Origin: Neisseria subflava
Lineage (GTDB): Bacteria; Pseudomonadota; Gammaproteobacteria; Burkholderiales; Neisseriaceae
Direction of reading: 5' to 3'
NCBI RefSeq assembly: GCF_005221305.1
Contig: NZ_CP039887.1
Location: 1,984,001-2,048,000, forward strand
DNA: 64,000 nt
The position numbers were made by a program, and so were the translations under genes. Shown here piece after piece: positions 26,825 through 34,342 of the stretch. The notes under the pieces are model-generated. The model worked only from the letters and a program-made list of their open reading frames with translations, did no database searches and had not been told where the DNA came from. Position 1 is the stretch's first letter. Every line of letters begins with the position of its first letter.

Positions 26825-27745
26825 CTAGAAATAGCCTTGTTTCTTGCGCTGCTCCATGGCGGCTTCGCTCACTTGGTCGTCCATGCGGGTGGCGCTGCGT
26901 TCGGAGATGTCGGCCAGGGCGGTTTCGGCGATGATTTCGGCGGGGGTGGCGGCGCTGCTGGCCACGGGGCAGGTGCAGGAGATGTCGCCCACGGTGCGGA
27001 AGCGCACGGACAGCTCTTCTGTCTGTTCGCCTTCGCGCGGCGGGGTGAGTTCGGTTACGGGCACTAAGAGGCCGTTGCGGCGCACCACTTGGCGGCGGTG
27101 GGCGTAGTAGATCGGCGGCAGGGCGAGCTTTTCGCGTTCGATGTATTGCCAGATGTCGAGTTCGGTCCAATTGGATATGGGGAACACGCGCAGGTTTTCG
27201 CCGGGGTGCAGGCGGGCGTTGTAGAGCGACCAGAGTTCGGGGCGCTGGTCTTTGGGGTTCCATTGGCCGAATTCGTCGCGGAAGGAGAAGATGCGCTCTT
27301 TGGCGCGGGATTTTTCTTCGTCGCGCCGCGCGCCGCCCATCAGTGCGCCGAAGCCGTGCTCTTCGATGGTTTCGAGCAGGGTAACGGCCTGGGCGGCGTT
27401 GCGGGAGTCGGTTTCGCGCCGCAGCACCACCGTGCCTTTGGCGATGGAGTCTTCCACGCTGCCGACGATGAGCCGCGCGCCGGATTCCCGGGCGGTTTGG
27501 TCGCGGAAGGCGATGACTTCGGGGTAGTTGTGGCCGGTGTCGATGTGCACCAGCGGGAAGGGCAGCGGGATGCTCCGCCCGGGCACGGCGAAGGCTTTGC
27601 GGGCGAGGGCGAGCAGGACGACGGAGTCTTTGCCGCCGGAAAACAGGATGGCGGGGTTGCGGCATTCGGCCAGCACTTCGCGGATGATGTGGACGGATTC
27701 GGCTTCGAGCCAGTCGAGGTGGTCGTTTTGCAGGGTGGCGCTCAT
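26825..27745 (-). CDS. cysD: Sulfate adenylyltransferase subunit 2
   Basis: Catalytic ATP-sulfurylase subunit of the PP-loop ATP pyrophosphatase superfamily. The 306 residues include the PP-loop LFSGGKDSVVLLALARKAF (residues ~34-52), PLPFPLVHIDTGHNYPEVI and GARRDEEKSRAKERIFSFRD, plus the typical C terminus (EAAMEQRKKQGYF). ATG at 27745. Followed by cysN after a 299-base gap carrying DUS pairs. Intact. Confidence 0.96.
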   Translation of the reverse strand: MSATLQNDHLDWLEAESVHIIREVLAECRNPAILFSGGKDSVVLLALARKAFAVPGRSIPLPFPLVHIDTGHNYPEVIAFRDQTARESGARLIVGSVEDSIAKGTVVLRRETDSRNAAQAVTLLETIEEHGFGALMGGARRDEEKSRAKERIFSFRDEFGQWNPKDQRPELWSLYNARLHPGENLRVFPISNWTELDIWQYIEREKLALPPIYYAHRRQVVRRNGLLVPVTELTPPREGEQTEELSVRFRTVGDISCTCPVASSAATPAEIIAETALADISERSATRMDDQVSEAAMEQRKKQGYF

Positions 27746-27836
27746 GGCGGGCTTTCTGTCGGGTTGGTTGTTCGGGTTGCGGTTTCAGGTAGCCCATGGC
27801 GGGCTGGGCTACCTGAAAATATCGGGCTTGCGGCGG

Positions 27837-28631
27837 CTATTTGTGCAGGCCGCATTCTTTGCTGTCGCGGCTTTCCCACCACCAGCGGCCGGAGCGGATG
27901 TCTTCGCCTTCCTTCACGGGCATGGTGCAGGGTTCGCAGCCGATGCTGGGGTAGCCTTGGCGGTAGAGTTCGTTGAAGGGCAGGCGCTGCTGCAGGGTGT
28001 AGGCCCACACTTCCTGTTCGCTCCAGTCGAAAATCGGGTTGTATTTGGCGATGCCGCGCGCGTTGTCGTATTCGGCCAGGGCGAGTTCGCTGCGGGTGAC
28101 CGACTGCCCGCGGCGCTGGCCGGTGAGCCAGGCGTCGGCATCGGCCAGGGCGCGGTTGAGCGGCTCGACTTTGCAGATGTGGCAGCAGCGCTTGCGCAAC
28201 TCCACGCTGTCGTAGAAGGCGTTCAGGCCGTGGGTTTGCACGTATTCTTCCACCGCTTTTTCTTCGGGGTAGTAGAGGCGGAAGTCGAGTGCGGGGTAGC
28301 GGCGGCGCACTTCGTCGGCCAAATCAAGGGTTTTGGCGTTGAGGCGGCCGGTTTGCAGCATGAACACTTCCACGCGCAGGCCTTGTTGCGCCAGCAGGTC
28401 GGTAATCAGCATATCCTCCACCGCCAGGCTGCTGGCCAGCTTCACGCGGCTGTGGCGGCGGTAGATTTTCAGCAGGCGGCGGCGCAGCGCGGCGGTTTTT
28501 TCAGGTAGCCTTTGGTACACGGTGGAAATGGGGCGGGGAATCTGCCACAGCTTGGGGCGGAAGGATACGGCGGAAGCGGTTTCTTCGCGGACAACCGGGA
28601 TTTCTCGGATATTCACGGCATTCTTCCTCAC
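27837..28631 (-). CDS. cysH: Phosphoadenylyl/adenylyl-sulfate reductase (APS-type, Fe-S)
   Basis: Reduces activated sulfate to sulfite with thioredoxin. The 264 residues contain the PP-loop-like fold and four cluster cysteines, Cys149-Cys150 (RKRCCHIC) and Cys232/Cys235 (GCEPCTMP), plus the catalytic ECGLH motif (Cys260). The Cys-Cys...CxxC set marks 4Fe-4S APS reductases rather than PAPS reductases, fitting the absence of cysC. The start at 28631 is GTG overlapping the cysG stop (GTGA); another GTG at 28616 with AGGAAG ahead of it is an equally good start. An Eikenella-type DUS lies inside the coding region (28500-28511, encoding RLPEK). Confidence 0.93.
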   Translation of the reverse strand: MRKNAVNIREIPVVREETASAVSFRPKLWQIPRPISTVYQRLPEKTAALRRRLLKIYRRHSRVKLASSLAVEDMLITDLLAQQGLRVEVFMLQTGRLNAKTLDLADEVRRRYPALDFRLYYPEEKAVEEYVQTHGLNAFYDSVELRKRCCHICKVEPLNRALADADAWLTGQRRGQSVTRSELALAEYDNARGIAKYNPIFDWSEQEVWAYTLQQRLPFNELYRQGYPSIGCEPCTMPVKEGEDIRSGRWWWESRDSKECGLHK

Positions 28632-30076
28632 GCCGCCTGCCCGGCCGCTGCGGCGGGCTGCGGCTGCACATAGCGGCCGCCCTGTTCGTCTTGCTGGTCG
28701 GGCTGCCCGCCGAACCAGGCCAAATCCTGCCGCAGCGCCACGGTTTCGCCGATCACCAGCAGGGCAGGCTGGGCGGCTTGCGCGGCCAATTCGGGCAGTT
28801 CGGCCAGGCTGCCGGAAAACACCTGCTGATGCGGCAGCGTGCCGCAGCTGATGACGGCGGCGGGCGTGGAGGCGGCGCGGCCGTGCGCAATCAGCTCGCG
28901 CGACAGTTCGGCGGCCTTAATCGTGCCCATATACACCACCAGCGTCTGCCGGTTCTGCGCCAGGGCGGGCCAGTCGGGCGCTTCGGCGTCGATTTTGCGG
29001 TGGCCGGTGATGAACATCGCGCCGTGCGCGTGGTCGCGGTGGGTGAGCGGGATGCCGGCGTAGGCGGCGGCGCCCAGTGCGGCGGTGATGCCGGGCACCA
29101 CTTCAAACGGGATGCCCGCTTCGCGCAAGGCTTCCAATTCCTCGCCGCCGCGCCCGAACACGAACGGGTCGCCGCCTTTGAGCCGCACCACGCGTTTGCC
29201 CGCGCGGGCATGGCGCACCAGCAGGCGGTTGGTTTCCTCCTGCGGCACGCTGCCGCCGCCGGCGCGCTTGCCCACGCAGATTTTGTCGGCATCGCGCCGC
29301 ACCAAATCCAGCACCGCATCCGACACCAGCGCGTCGTACAGCACCACGTCGGCTTCCTGAATGCGCTGCAGGCCTTTGAGCGTGAGCAGCCCGGCATCGC
29401 CCGGCCCCGCGCCCACCAGCGCCACTTCGCCGCTTTGCGGCCGCTCCCCGGCCAAATGCCGCCACACCAGCTGCCCGGCCTCGCGGCTGCGGCGGCTTTC
29501 CGCCAAACGCCGGAAGGCGGCGGAAGCAAACAGCCTTTCCCAGAAGCGGCGGCGCTGCGCCGTATTGCCGAGCCGCGCCTTCACGCGGCCGCGCCATTGC
29601 CCGGCAATCTGCGCCATCACGCCCAACCCCTGCGGCAGCAGGGCTTCCAGCCTCTCGCGCAGCAGCCGCGCCAGTACCGGCGCCTTGCCGCTGCTGGAAA
29701 TGGCGATTTGGATGGGGTTGCGGTCGATAATCGAGGGGAAGATGAAGTTGCAGCGGGCGGGGTCGTCCACCGTGTTCACCAGCAGGCGGCGGCTCTGCGC
29801 GGCTTGGAACACCCGCTCGTTCAAATCGGAATCGTCGGTGGCGGCTACGGCGAGGAAGGCCGTGTCGAGCAGTTCAGGCGAGAACGAGTGCGCCGCCCAC
29901 TCCACCCTGCCCGCGCCGTGCAGCGCGGCCACTTTCGGATGCAGCCTGCCCGCCGCAATGCGGACAACCGCGCCGCAGCGCAGCAGCAGGCGGATTTTGC
30001 GCAAAGCCACATGACCCGCTCCCACCACCAGCACGGGGCGGCCTTTCAAATCGGCAAACAGGGGGAAGTAGTCCAT
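28628..30076 (-). CDS. cysG: Siroheme synthase CysG
   Basis: Trifunctional enzyme making siroheme for CysI. N-terminal precorrin-2 dehydrogenase/ferrochelatase (Rossmann motif VLVVGAGHVALRKIRLLL; NFIFPSIIDRNPIQIAISS) is followed from ~residue 215 by uroporphyrinogen-III C-methyltransferase (VALVGAGPGDAGLLTLKG, VRLKGGDPFVFGRGGEE, EVVPGITAALGAAAYAGIPL). ATG 30076 gives MDYFPLFADLKGR, the normal N terminus; a GTG four codons earlier is possible. First gene of the operon; its stop overlaps the cysH start. Confidence 0.95.
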   Translation of the reverse strand: MDYFPLFADLKGRPVLVVGAGHVALRKIRLLLRCGAVVRIAAGRLHPKVAALHGAGRVEWAAHSFSPELLDTAFLAVAATDDSDLNERVFQAAQSRRLLVNTVDDPARCNFIFPSIIDRNPIQIAISSSGKAPVLARLLRERLEALLPQGLGVMAQIAGQWRGRVKARLGNTAQRRRFWERLFASAAFRRLAESRRSREAGQLVWRHLAGERPQSGEVALVGAGPGDAGLLTLKGLQRIQEADVVLYDALVSDAVLDLVRRDADKICVGKRAGGGSVPQEETNRLLVRHARAGKRVVRLKGGDPFVFGRGGEELEALREAGIPFEVVPGITAALGAAAYAGIPLTHRDHAHGAMFITGHRKIDAEAPDWPALAQNRQTLVVYMGTIKAAELSRELIAHGRAASTPAAVISCGTLPHQQVFSGSLAELPELAAQAAQPALLVIGETVALRQDLAWFGGQPDQQDEQGGRYVQPQPAAAAGQAA

Positions 30077-30166
30077 TTCCGTTCTCACTCTAAAACCGTG
30101 CGCCTATCATAGGCGAAGCGGCGGGGGGAACGGAAAGACTGATTTCGCCATTAGATAGAAGGAAAA

Positions 30167-30196
30167 ATTATATGCGCGGCAACTTATTGTTGCTAA
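30167..30196 (-). promoter_or_regulatory. Predicted promoter of the cys operon with overlapping dyad
   Basis: Minus strand TTAGCA (30191-30196), 18-base spacer, TATAAT (30167-30172), about 90 bases upstream of cysG. The dyad GCAAC-TTATT-GTTGC (30179-30193) overlaps the -35 and spacer and is a candidate operator for a cysteine regulator. Confidence 0.55.
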
Positions 30197-30532
30197 ACAT
30201 TTATTCTAAGCGCGTATCTTGAACGCCGGCCGAGGCCGCCCGCCCGGTTTCGGGTTTGCGCCCGCAAAACAGGCGGGGGCAGCCGTGCGGGCAACAGACT
30301 TCCTGCAAAACGGGAAATGCCGGAAGGGTAGGCTGCGGTTTGCCGCCGCGCAGGCAGGGTAAGGATGCCCAGGTTGCCGGAATCCAAATGTTTCAGCCGA
30401 CCCGCCCGCCTCTTGCGGCCGGTTTGGGTTTCCGCCGGGCTTTTTGCTTTCAACCCCGGTTTGGATTTTCGCAAGAAGCCCGATATACGGAACCGTTTCA
30501 AACGCCGGGCGCGGGGCGGGAAATTGCGCCAA
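30197..30532. other. Intergenic region upstream of the cys operon
   Basis: GC-rich ~336 bases with several overlapping open frames on both strands, none with an RBS, start context or recognisable protein. No DUS of either type seen. It ends at the right IS5-like copy. Confidence 0.6.
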
Positions 30533-31728
30533 GAGACCTTTGCAAAAATCCCCCTCCACCCAACAGCCGAAGCCCAAACCCAAGCTTCCGGCTGTTTTTT
30601 GTTCCCAATTTCCCTTTTTTCTCCCTGGATACCTGATAATCAGGCATCCGGGCGCCTTTTAGGCAGCAACAGGCGCACTTAGCCTGTTGGCGGCTTTCAA
30701 AAGGTTCAAACACATCGCCTTCAGATGGCTTTGCGCACTCACTTTAATCAGCCCGAAATAGGCTGCCCGCGCATAGCGGAATTTACGGTGCAGCGTACCG
30801 AAGCTTTGTTCGACCACATAACGGGTTTTCGACAAATATCGGTTACGTTTGGTTTGCGCTTCCGTCAGCGGACGGTTGCGGCAGGCTTTGCGCATAATGC
30901 CGTCCAGCAACCGATGTTCTTTCAGATGTTGTCGGTTTTCCGCACTGTCATAGCCTTTGTCGGCATAGACGGTCGTATCTTCGGCTATACCTTCCAGCAA
31001 AGGCGACAGATGGTTGCACTCATGGGTATTGGCGGGGGTAATGTGCAGTTTCTCGATATAGCCTTCCGCATCTGTACGGGTATGTTGTTTGTAACCGAGT
31101 TTGTAGATGCCGTTTTTCTTTGTCCAACGGGCATCTTTATCTTTGCTCGGTGTGGTTTGGCCGCTGACTTGTCCTTCCTCATCCACTTCTATAGCCTGAC
31201 GCTGTTTGCTGCCGGCGGTCTCAATAATGGTGGCGTCAATGACGGCGGCGGATGCTTTCTCTACTTTTAGGCCTTTTTCGGTCAGTTGGCGGTTAATCAG
31301 TTCCAGCAGTTCGGACAGGGTGTTGTCTTGCGCCGCCGGTTGCGGTAGCGGCATAAGGTGCTGTAATCGGGGATGCTCAGTTCGTCGAAACGGCAAAACA
31401 GGTTGAAGTCGATGCGGGTGATGAGGCTGTGTTCGAGTTCGGGATCGGAGAGGCTGTGCCATTGTCCGAGCAGGACGGCTTTGAACATGGATAGCAGTGG
31501 ATAGGCGGGACGTCCGCGGTGGTCTCTAAGGTAACGGGTTCTTTGACGATTCAGGTATTGTTCGATCGGCTGCCAATCAATCACTTGATCCAACTTCAAT
31601 AGTGGGAAGCGGTCGATGTGTTTGGCAATCATGGCCTGTGCGGTTTGTTGGAAGAAGGTGCTCATGAGAAATCCCCCTAAATGTCTTGGTGGGAATTTAG
31701 GGGATTGGGGGGATTTTGCAAAGGTGTC
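30533..31728 (-). mobile_element. IS1106/IS5-like element, right copy bounding the cys island
   Basis: 1,196 bp, ends GAGACCTTTGCAAAA and TTTTGCAAAGGTGTC (one mismatch). Same orientation and near-identical sequence to 19885-21104. Its outer flank AGGCC (31729-31733) equals the AGGCC at the outer edge of the left copy. Confidence 0.88.
30659..31665 (-). pseudogene. IS5-family (IS1106-like) transposase, frameshifted
   Basis: Start MSTFFQQTAQAMIAKHIDRF at 31665. The frame is lost after LCRYRN, where a one-base deletion relative to the left copy occurs; the second frame resumes with QDNTLSELLELINRQL and continues through AAVIDATII, TVYADKGYDS and VVEQSFGTLHRKF. The lesion differs from that of the left copy, so the two decayed independently. 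Confidence 0.88.
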
Positions 31729-31770
31729 AGGCCGTCTGAAACCCAAAAAATTGGGGTTTCAGACGGCCTT
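31729..31770. terminator. DUS-pair hairpin at the right edge of the cys island
   Basis: AGGCCGTCTGAAACCC and GGGTTTCAGACGGCCT flank AAAAAATTG and end in a T-run. Its first five bases, AGGCC, are the proposed target duplication of the island. Confidence 0.75.
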
Positions 31771-31786
31771 TTTAGTAGAAATTTGT

Positions 31787-31817
31787 TTGGAATAATTTTA
31801 GGAAGTTTGGGTATAAT
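31787..31817 (+). promoter_or_regulatory. Predicted promoter of the 30-aa peptide transcript
   Basis: TTGGAA (31787-31792), 19-base spacer, perfect TATAAT (31812-31817). Transcript would begin near 31824, at the start of the first of three pairing segments (TGGGGCT 31823-31829, AGCCCCA 31841-31847, TGGGGCT 31854-31860). Confidence 0.55.
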
Positions 31818-31835
31818 TATTGTGGGGCTGGTAGC

Positions 31836-31951
31836 AAAAAAGCCCCATTGCAGTGGGGCTTTGTGCTGAAACCTTCCTAGAAAGGAGAGTTTCAATCATG
31901 AAACATACCACTCGCACGGGTCGTTCATGGCTGAGACTGCGAACAGTCGTT
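31836..31951 (-). ncRNA. Candidate antisense RNA (type I antitoxin) opposite the peptide gene
   Basis: Inferred from a minus-strand promoter inside the peptide gene (TTGACT 31981-31986, 17-base spacer, TAAGAT 31958-31963) and a minus-strand intrinsic terminator (AGCCCCA, 6-base loop, TGGGGCT, then five to six T; 31836-31860). The ~115-nt RNA would cover the Shine-Dalgarno (AAGGAGAG, 31882-31889), the start codon and about 18 codons of the peptide gene. No expression evidence is available from sequence. Confidence 0.5.
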
Positions 31952-31990
31952 AAGATTATCTTAACCCTGTTCCTGCTTTTAGTCAATTAA
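31898..31990 (+). CDS. 30-residue basic, hydrophobic peptide (candidate type I toxin)
   Basis: ATG at 31898 with an excellent Shine-Dalgarno (AAGGAGAG) and a TAA stop; 30 residues. The first half is basic (Lys2, Arg6, Arg9, Arg13, Arg15, Lys19) and the C-terminal part is a hydrophobic helix (IILTLFLLLVN), the layout of small membrane-acting toxins such as the Ibs and Ldr peptides. It has its own promoter, structured 5' leader and intrinsic terminator, and a predicted antisense RNA overlaps the RBS. I do not recognise the peptide. Alternatives: a leader peptide or chance ORF, but the RBS and surrounding signals argue for a real gene. It sits between the cys island and an IS481-like element. 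Confidence 0.6.
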   Translation: MKHTTRTGRSWLRLRTVVKIILTLFLLLVN

Positions 31991-32022
31991 ACGGCTGAAA
32001 ACAAAAAACTGTTTTTCAGTTT

Positions 32023-32053
32023 CCGCCTGTTTGTCATGAACAGGCGGTTTTTT
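32023..32053 (+). terminator. Intrinsic terminator of the 30-aa peptide transcript
   Basis: CCGCCTGTT and AACAGGCGG with a 7-base loop followed by six T; strong hairpin ~35 bases after the peptide stop codon. Confidence 0.85.
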
Positions 32054-32069
32054 ATTGTTTAACGCTGAT

Positions 32070-32900
32070 TCAAATGTAGGAAAGCGTTGCGTTGTTTACA
32101 CCACAGGTTGAGAATGAAGCCTGCAAGACCTCAAACGGCGTATCGCCGTTCAAACTGCGGTGCGGCTTCACAGTGTTATAGAAATTAACAAAGCGGCACA
32201 ACTCCTTTCGCCGGTGTTCCGGACTGTCAAACAACTGTTTCCCATGCCACATCTCCATCAGGGTGCGGATAACCCGTTCCGCCTTACCGTTGGTCTGCGG
32301 ACGGGCAACCCGGGTAAACTTTTGACCAATCCCGTTCTCATAACAGGCTACACCGAAAGCATGGTTGGCCGAGCCTTTATATTCCGTACCGTTGTCGGAG
32401 TAAACGCACTCAATCAGGTATGGACAGGGATCAATCAGGTGTCCAGTCAGAAACTTGGCGGCACTGTCTGCAGTTTTGTCCGGCAAAATGGCGGAGTATA
32501 GCTCCCTTGAGAAATCGTCGATGGCGACAAACAGGTAATCCCGATTATCGGTGGCTTTCTGCCCTTTGAGCAGCGGCAGCCGTTTGGTATCGAGATGTAC
32601 CAGCTCTCCGGGGTAGGATTTATTGTAGCGTTTGGCCTGCCTTTTGAGTTTTTCCTGAATGCCGCGTTCTACCTTGGCCAGGCGTTTCATTCCGTACTTT
32701 GCCTGTTTGAAACGGTTGTTGGTACTGGTTTGGGGTTTGAGCAGTCTGCCCCTTGCGGCTTTAAGTGCGCGGTAAATGGTGACGCGGCAGACTTGGTAGC
32801 GGCGTGCCAGGGAGGTGACGCTTTCCTTTTCCTGCGTGTAGGCCAGCCAAATGGCTTGGCGGTGGTGCGGGGTGAGACGGGTGTTTTTGTGCATGTTCAT
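32070..32900 (-). CDS. IS481-like DDE transposase, copy 1 (altered C terminus)
   Basis: 276 residues. N-terminal helix-turn-helix (KESVTSLARRYQVCRVTIYR), then a retroviral-integrase-type core with Asp in VHLDTKRL, Asp in VYSDNGTEYKG and Glu in NGKAERVIRTLMEM. Compared with copy 2, a 2-base deletion near the 3' end replaces the terminal AYFSQPVV by a longer tail that reads out of the element into flanking DNA. The catalytic core is intact. Confidence 0.85.
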   Translation of the reverse strand: MNMHKNTRLTPHHRQAIWLAYTQEKESVTSLARRYQVCRVTIYRALKAARGRLLKPQTSTNNRFKQAKYGMKRLAKVERGIQEKLKRQAKRYNKSYPGELVHLDTKRLPLLKGQKATDNRDYLFVAIDDFSRELYSAILPDKTADSAAKFLTGHLIDPCPYLIECVYSDNGTEYKGSANHAFGVACYENGIGQKFTRVARPQTNGKAERVIRTLMEMWHGKQLFDSPEHRRKELCRFVNFYNTVKPHRSLNGDTPFEVLQASFSTCGVNNATLSYI

Positions 32901-32950
32901 GTTTCAGTATTCTCCCGGAAATACTGTAAACAACGCTACTAGTTTCTACA
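32075..32950 (-). mobile_element. IS481-like insertion sequence, copy 1 (in the 3' end of waaA)
   Basis: 876 bp; ends TGTAGGAAAGCGTTGCGTTG and (reverse complement) TGTAGAAACTAGTAGCGTTG, both continuing TTTACA. Flanked by a 7-bp direct repeat ATTCAAA (32068-32074 and 32951-32957), so this copy transposed here. A near-identical copy lies at 51227-52104. Confidence 0.9.
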
Positions 32951-34204
32951 ATTCAAACAATCTGCAATCGCTTTGGCAATTTTGGCACTGGCGCCTTGGT
33001 GTTGCGAAATGAATTGCTCGGTGTGGCTGATCAGCTGTTGGCGCAGCGTTTCGTCGTCGAGGTATTGGCGCGTGGTTCTGTACCAGGCTTCGGTGGTTTC
33101 GACGCGGACGGCGGCTTTGGCTTCGACTGCGCCTTTACAGGCTTGGGCGAAGTTGTAATTGGAGTAGCCGAAGAGGGTGGGGACGCGGCAGGAGATGGGT
33201 TCGATAATGTTTTGGCAGCCGGCATCAACGAGGCTGCCGCCGACGAAGGCAATGTCCGCGCTAAGGTAGTAGGCGGCAAGCTCGCCCATGCTGTCGCCTA
33301 TCCAAACTTGTGTATCGGGGGAAACGGGTTGTCCGTCGCTGCGTTTTTGCGCGGTATAACCAAGCGATTTGGCGGTATCGTAGGCCGTCTGAAAGTTTTC
33401 AGGGTGGCGCGGTACGATGACCAGTAAGGCATTGCCGCGGTAGCCCTGCCATGCTTTGAGGAGCAGCTCGGCTTCGTCTGTGCCTTTGTACACGCGTGTG
33501 CTGGCGCAGACGACGACGGGGCGTGAGCCGATGCGTTCTTTAAAGGCGACGGCAAGCGGGCGCGAGTCGTCGGGGGGCGCGATGTCGTATTTGGTGTTGC
33601 CGCAGACGTGGACGTTGGACGCGCCGATAAGGTGCAGGCGTTCGGCATCGGCGGCGGTTTGGGCAAAGCAGCCGGAGAGGCTCTGCATGGCAGGCTCGAC
33701 CAGCTTGCGGATTTTGAGGTAGCCGCGTTGGGATTTTTCGGAGAGGCGTGCGTTGGCCAAAAAGAGGGGAATACCTGCTTCTTGGCAGCCGTGCATCAGG
33801 TTGGGCCAGATTTCAGTTTCCATCAAAATGCCGCAGATGGGGCGGTGTTCGGCTAAAAATCGGGCGACCCATTCGGATTTGTCGTAGGGCAGGTAACGGC
33901 ATTGAGCATCGAGGAACAGGGATTGCGCGGTGGCGCGGCCGGTCGGCGTCATTTGGGTAATCAAAAACGGCGAGTCGGGAAAATGGCGGCGCAATGCCTG
34001 GACTAAAGGTTCGGCCGCACGAGTTTCGCCGACGGATACGGCGTGTATCCAAATCGGACGTTGTACGGGATTGGGATACGCCTGCCCGAAACGCTCGTCC
34101 CAATGCTCGAGATAGGCTGGGGATTTGAGGGCGCGGCGACGCAGGTGGCGGCGGATCAGGAAGGGGGCGAGGTGCCACAGCATGGCGTAAAGGCGGCGTA
34201 TCAT
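32939..34204 (-). CDS. waaA: Kdo transferase WaaA (KdtA)
   Basis: Inner-membrane GT-30 enzyme adding Kdo from CMP-Kdo to lipid IVA; it continues the pathway of the lpx genes at the left of the window. The 421 residues start MIRRLYAMLWHLAPFLIRR (membrane anchor), then WIHAVSVGETRAAEPLVQAL with the catalytic Glu, GILMETEIWPN, and the nucleotide-sugar part VCASTRVYKGTDEAELLL and FVGGSLVDAGCQNIIEPI. The last codons and stop (TGT AGA AAC TAG) come from the inserted IS; the pre-insertion sequence reads LNQR then TAA. Probably functional. Confidence 0.95.
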   Translation of the reverse strand: MIRRLYAMLWHLAPFLIRRHLRRRALKSPAYLEHWDERFGQAYPNPVQRPIWIHAVSVGETRAAEPLVQALRRHFPDSPFLITQMTPTGRATAQSLFLDAQCRYLPYDKSEWVARFLAEHRPICGILMETEIWPNLMHGCQEAGIPLFLANARLSEKSQRGYLKIRKLVEPAMQSLSGCFAQTAADAERLHLIGASNVHVCGNTKYDIAPPDDSRPLAVAFKERIGSRPVVVCASTRVYKGTDEAELLLKAWQGYRGNALLVIVPRHPENFQTAYDTAKSLGYTAQKRSDGQPVSPDTQVWIGDSMGELAAYYLSADIAFVGGSLVDAGCQNIIEPISCRVPTLFGYSNYNFAQACKGAVEAKAAVRVETTEAWYRTTRQYLDDETLRQQLISHTEQFISQHQGASAKIAKAIADCLNCRN

Positions 34205-34293
34205 ACTTACGGGTCTTGTGTCGGAATAGGCCTATTTTATCGGAAACTGAAACGGAAGATATAGCTTTGATGCGTGTTTTACGCAAAGGAAAC

Positions 34294-34321
34294 AGGCCGT
34301 CTGAAAGGTTTCAGACGGCCT
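34294..34321. terminator. DUS-pair hairpin
   Basis: AGGCCGTCTGAAA, loop GG, TTTCAGACGGCCT followed by TT. Lies 3' of the cupredoxin gene and 5' of waaA. Confidence 0.75.
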
Positions 34322-34342
34322 TTAATACAGGCATAAACGCGT

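Noticed and set aside
30193..30682. Overlapping ORFs between cysG and the right IS5 copy
   Set aside because: Several short GC-rich frames on both strands with no RBS or recognisable domain; partly inside the IS.
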